Positions 5,642 through 8,372 of a DNA stretch of 8,372 nt are shown one piece after another. How positions within the stretch are numbered: the first letter of the stretch is position 1; each line of letters begins with the position of its first letter. The position numbers and the translations under genes were made by a program. Source of the stretch: Vulcanimicrobiota bacterium (GTDB taxonomy: Bacteria > Vulcanimicrobiota > Vulcanimicrobiia > Vulcanimicrobiales > Vulcanimicrobiaceae); contig JASHTE010000053.1 in the NCBI GenBank assembly GCA_030040695.1, positions 1 to 8,372 of the forward strand, read 5' to 3'. The notes below the pieces were generated by a model. It had not been told where the DNA came from, searched no databases, and saw only the letters and a program-made list of their open reading frames with translations.

Positions 5642-7978
5642 ATGCACGCTTTAGGGAAGCTCCTAGCTCTTGTGCTGCTTCTTGCGGCGCCGCAGCGCGC
5701 CGCGATCGACCACATCGTGCGCTACGTCATGGGCGATAAACACGTCCTCGGCCTCTCGCTCGCGGTCGTTCGCGACGGTCACATCGTCTACGCACACGGC
5801 TACGGATTCTCCGATCGTAGGCGCACGCTTCCGACGCAGGCGGGAACGGTCTTTGCAATCGCCTCGCTCGAAAAGTCGTTCATCGCCGCGGTCGTGCTGC
5901 GTTTGTCTGAACGAGGGCATCTCCGACTGACCGATAGCGTCTGCAGGTACGTGCCGTGGTACGTGAATGCGTGCGACGTGAGAATCGCCGACCTGCTCGC
6001 GCACACGAGCGGCATCCCCGACTACGCGCAGCTCCCGGGTTTCGATCGCTTTACGCGAGCGCCCGTCTCGCCTGAATCACTCGTACGGCGCGTTGCCTCA
6101 CTGCCGCTCGTCTTTGCGCCGGGCACACGCATGAGCTACAGCAACACCGACTACGTGCTGCTCGGCATGATCGTGCAACAGATTACGAGGATGCCGCTCG
6201 CGGCGTGGCTGCGACGCGATCTCCTCACGCCGCTGCACCTCGACGCGACCGCCGGCTGGAACCCCTTTATCGACGAGCCCACCCGAGCGCAGGGTAGTCT
6301 TCCCGCCGGATCCCCGTCACTCGCTTTCGGCGCTGCCGACCTCGAGTCGAGCGCGCTCGACCTCGCGCGCTGGATCGAGGATCTCTTTGCGCTGCGCGTC
6401 GTCGATGCGAGAGACGTACACCGCATGTTCGGCGGCATGGGCTTCTTCGCCGGAAGTCTCGGCGGCATGGACGTTGCCTGGCACAGCGGCTACATCGAAG
6501 GATACTCTTCGTATATTGCGATCGTCCCGTCGAAGCGCTTGGGGGTGGTACTTCTCTCGAACGCCGACGAGGTCGACCTCGGCCCGCTCGCCGAGAGCGT
6601 GATCGACGATGCCCTCGACCCGCCTGCCGATCCAACGCCGACGGCGGCACCGCCCGCAGATGCGCTCATACTTCCGTTGACCGGCCGGCGTCACCGCGTC
6701 GTCGAACCGGCGACGCTCTTTCACACGCTCTTCGACGACTTCTTCCTCGAGGACGACGCGACGACATACGTGCAGACCGGCGACATTCCGGCGATGTGGT
6801 TGCGCGACTCGTCGGCACAAACGATTCCGTACATCCGCTTCGAGCCGTACTTCCCGGTGTTGCAAGAGCGCACGGCTGGCGTCATCGAGCGCGACGCCCG
6901 CAACATTCTGACCGATCCTTATGCGAACGCCTTTCAATCCGACTACCACGTCTGGGAACGCAAGTGGGAAGTCGACTCGCTCGCGTGGCCGGTGCTCCTC
7001 ACCTGGGTGTATTGGCATACGACCGGCGACCGCTCCATCTTCACGGGTGACCTCCATCAAGCGTTCCGCACGATCGTCTCGACGTACTCGTGCGAAGAGC
7101 AGCACGAACGTTGCAGCACGTACGCCTATCCGTATCGGGTCCACACGAACGATGCCTATGCCGCCGGCACTGGCCTCATTTGGGGCGCCTTCCGCCCCTC
7201 CGACGATCCCGTCCATTATCGCTTCAACATTCCGCAGAACGCGATCGCCGCCGTTGCGCTCCGCGAGCTGAGCGTGCTCGCAGTCGCCGGATACGGCGAT
7301 TCGTCGCTCGCACGCCAAGCGACGGCCATCGAGGAACGCGTGCAGACGGGAATTGAACGCTACGGGCGCGTCTTCGAGCGAAGCTACGGCGGATGGATGT
7401 ACGTCTACGAAACCGACGGTTACGGAGGCGATCTGCTCATCGACGATGCAAACATTCCGAATCTCATCACGCTGCCCTACATCGGTTGGTGCTCGGCAAA
7501 CGACGTCAGCTATCTCAACACGCGCAACTTCGCATTGAGCACGGCGGATCCATACTACTACGAAGGACGGTACGCGCAAGGCCTCGGAAGCGACCATACA
7601 CCTGCGCAGTTCGTGTGGCCGCTCGGCATCATCGGGCGCGCGCTCACCGCTACTTCGTCGCTCGAGGTCTCGACGGCGATCACGACGCTCGCGCAGACCG
7701 ACAGCAATGACGGTCTCATTCACGAGAGTTTTTACGACAACGGCTACTGGCGCTTCACACGCTCCGATTTCGGCTGGGGAAACGCCCTCTACGCAGAGTT
7801 GCTCTTTCGGGCGCTCGCGGGCGAGCAGGCGACGCCGTTCATCGATCCCGAGGTGATGTTGCCGTTCGAGACGAGAACGCAAACGCCGACACTCGTGCCG
7901 CTCGTGGTGCAACTCGTGAACGAGTCCCGCATTTTCGGAGCGCTCGAGACGATCCTCAGGACCGGTCAGGCGCCGTAG
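5642..7978 (+). CDS. Exported fusion protein: serine beta-lactamase-fold hydrolase + GH125 exo-alpha-1,6-mannosidase
   Basis: One uninterrupted 778-residue frame carries two enzymes. Residues 1-20 look like a Sec signal peptide (Lys6, then a Leu/Ala core), without a lipobox. Residues about 22-325 are a class C beta-lactamase/esterase-like domain: SxxK as Ser75-Leu-Glu-Lys78, the family block LLAHTSGIPDY (118-128), YSN (166-168) and HSG (281-283), so the nucleophile, base and third motif are all present. A Pro/Ala-rich linker spans about 326-340. Residues about 341-728 match GH125: TGDIPAMWLRDSSAQ (379-393), DPYANAF (425-431), KWEVDSLAWP (441-450), GLIWGAFRPSDD (511-522), IDDANIPNL (600-608) and HESF (694-697). 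Asp522 and Glu695 are the candidate acid and base; their spacing of 173 equals that of Asp220/Glu393 in the Clostridium perfringens enzyme. GH125 enzymes release terminal alpha-1,6-linked mannose. The ATG at 5642 is preferred because it opens on the signal peptide; a longer start at 5519 would overlap meaB. Confidence 0.92.
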   Translation: MHALGKLLALVLLLAAPQRAAIDHIVRYVMGDKHVLGLSLAVVRDGHIVYAHGYGFSDRRRTLPTQAGTVFAIASLEKSFIAAVVLRLSERGHLRLTDSVCRYVPWYVNACDVRIADLLAHTSGIPDYAQLPGFDRFTRAPVSPESLVRRVASLPLVFAPGTRMSYSNTDYVLLGMIVQQITRMPLAAWLRRDLLTPLHLDATAGWNPFIDEPTRAQGSLPAGSPSLAFGAADLESSALDLARWIEDLFALRVVDARDVHRMFGGMGFFAGSLGGMDVAWHSGYIEGYSSYIAIVPSKRLGVVLLSNADEVDLGPLAESVIDDALDPPADPTPTAAPPADALILPLTGRRHRVVEPATLFHTLFDDFFLEDDATTYVQTGDIPAMWLRDSSAQTIPYIRFEPYFPVLQERTAGVIERDARNILTDPYANAFQSDYHVWERKWEVDSLAWPVLLTWVYWHTTGDRSIFTGDLHQAFRTIVSTYSCEEQHERCSTYAYPYRVHTNDAYAAGTGLIWGAFRPSDDPVHYRFNIPQNAIAAVALRELSVLAVAGYGDSSLARQATAIEERVQTGIERYGRVFERSYGGWMYVYETDGYGGDLLIDDANIPNLITLPYIGWCSANDVSYLNTRNFALSTADPYYYEGRYAQGLGSDHTPAQFVWPLGIIGRALTATSSLEVSTAITTLAQTDSNDGLIHESFYDNGYWRFTRSDFGWGNALYAELLFRALAGEQATPFIDPEVMLPFETRTQTPTLVPLVVQLVNESRIFGALETILRTGQAP

Positions 7979-8372
7979 CGGCGGCGGCGCTCGCTGAACA
8001 CCTGCACGGCCTCGGCGAAATCGGCGGCGGTGAACTCGGGCCAGAGCAGTGGGATCGTCAGCAGCTCGGTATAGGCGAGCTGGTAGAGGAGAAAGTTCGA
8101 GACGCGCTGATCGCCGCCGGTGCGCAGCAATAGGTCGGGATCCGGCGCGTGCGGCGCATACATACGGTCGCGCAGAGCGCGTTCGTCGACGTGCGCGGGG
8201 TCGAGGCGTCCCGCCGCAACGTCATCGGCGATCGCTTGCACGGCGCGCAGAATCTCAGCGCGGCCGCTATAGTTGAGGGCGAGCGTCAGCGTGAGGCGTC
8301 CGTTCTGCGCGGTGCTTCGCACGAGGTCGCGCACGGCAGCGCGTGCCGGAAATGCAAAGGCATCGAGATCGC
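7966..8372 (-). CDS. uppS: Undecaprenyl diphosphate synthase (5' end outside window)
   Basis: This cis-prenyltransferase condenses eight isopentenyl diphosphates onto farnesyl diphosphate, giving the C55 lipid carrier for peptidoglycan and other envelope polymers. The last 134 residues are visible. They include TAQNGRLTLTLALNYSGRAE (19-38 of the visible part), where NYSGRAEI is a family block, then LLLRTGGDQRVSNFLLYQ (80-97), the motif that binds the diphosphate of isopentenyl diphosphate, and LLWPEFTAADF before the usual Arg-rich end RRRRYG. The N-terminal catalytic Asp and the MDGNGRW-type motif lie beyond the right edge. The frame continues upstream of the GTG at 8334, so that GTG is not the start. 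One oddity: the motif reads RTGGD, whereas most homologues have Glu at the last position. The gene converges on the mannosidase fusion, with 13 bp of overlap at their 3' ends. Confidence 0.95.
   Translation of the reverse strand, partial: DLDAFAFPARAAVRDLVRSTAQNGRLTLTLALNYSGRAEILRAVQAIADDVAAGRLDPAHVDERALRDRMYAPHAPDPDLLLRTGGDQRVSNFLLYQLAYTELLTIPLLWPEFTAADFAEAVQVFSERRRRYGA

Noticed and set aside
6317..7912. Long antisense frame (531 codons) opposite the GH125 region
   Set aside because: It is rich in Arg, Val, Glu and His without any recognisable domain, and lies opposite a frame with many clear GH125 motifs. Long antisense frames are expected in GC-rich coding DNA.
1..8372. Search for tRNA, CRISPR repeats, insertion sequences, attachment sites, riboswitches
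   Set aside because: No direct-repeat arrays, terminal inverted repeats, transposase-like frames, cloverleaf segments or B12-box-like leader were seen. Nearly all bases are within identified genes.

Overview
This is a GC-rich, very gene-dense bacterial chromosome segment. Almost every base is coding, and the longest non-coding gap is about 65 bp. GlmU and UppS show a bacterium that makes peptidoglycan. The high GC content, the TTG/GTG starts and the split B12 mutase do not fix a phylum; an uncultured, high-GC lineage is plausible, but that is a guess. I see no phage, IS element, CRISPR array, tRNA or rRNA.

Layout. From 5576 down to 1, six genes lie head to tail on the minus strand: meaB (GTPase chaperone of B12 mutases), the large subunit of an adenosylcobalamin-dependent acyl-CoA mutase, an unrecognised 41-codon ORF, the B12-binding small subunit, gltX (glutamyl-tRNA synthetase) and glmU (cut by the left window edge). 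Gaps are 33, 3 and 1 nt, followed by a 3-nt and a 1-nt overlap, so this looks like one transcription unit with translational coupling. Diverging from meaB on the plus strand is a single 778-residue exported protein. It joins a serine beta-lactamase-fold hydrolase to a GH125 (exo-alpha-1,6-mannosidase) domain. Converging on its 3' end, with a 13-bp overlap, is uppS (undecaprenyl diphosphate synthase), cut by the right edge.

How the genes fit together. MeaB, the large subunit and the small subunit are the full set for a split, GTPase-protected carbon-skeleton mutase. Automatic annotation would call it methylmalonyl-CoA mutase. However, the two residues that read the acyl group are Phe74 and Gln192, the isobutyryl-CoA mutase pair, not the Tyr/Arg pair of methylmalonyl-CoA mutase. 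No propionyl-CoA carboxylase or methylmalonyl-CoA epimerase is visible nearby. The cassette runs directly into two housekeeping genes for translation and cell-wall precursors.

Most noteworthy: the beta-lactamase-fold/GH125 fusion with both active sites apparently intact; the Phe/Gln signature of the mutase; and the small, highly charged ORF wedged between the two mutase subunit genes.
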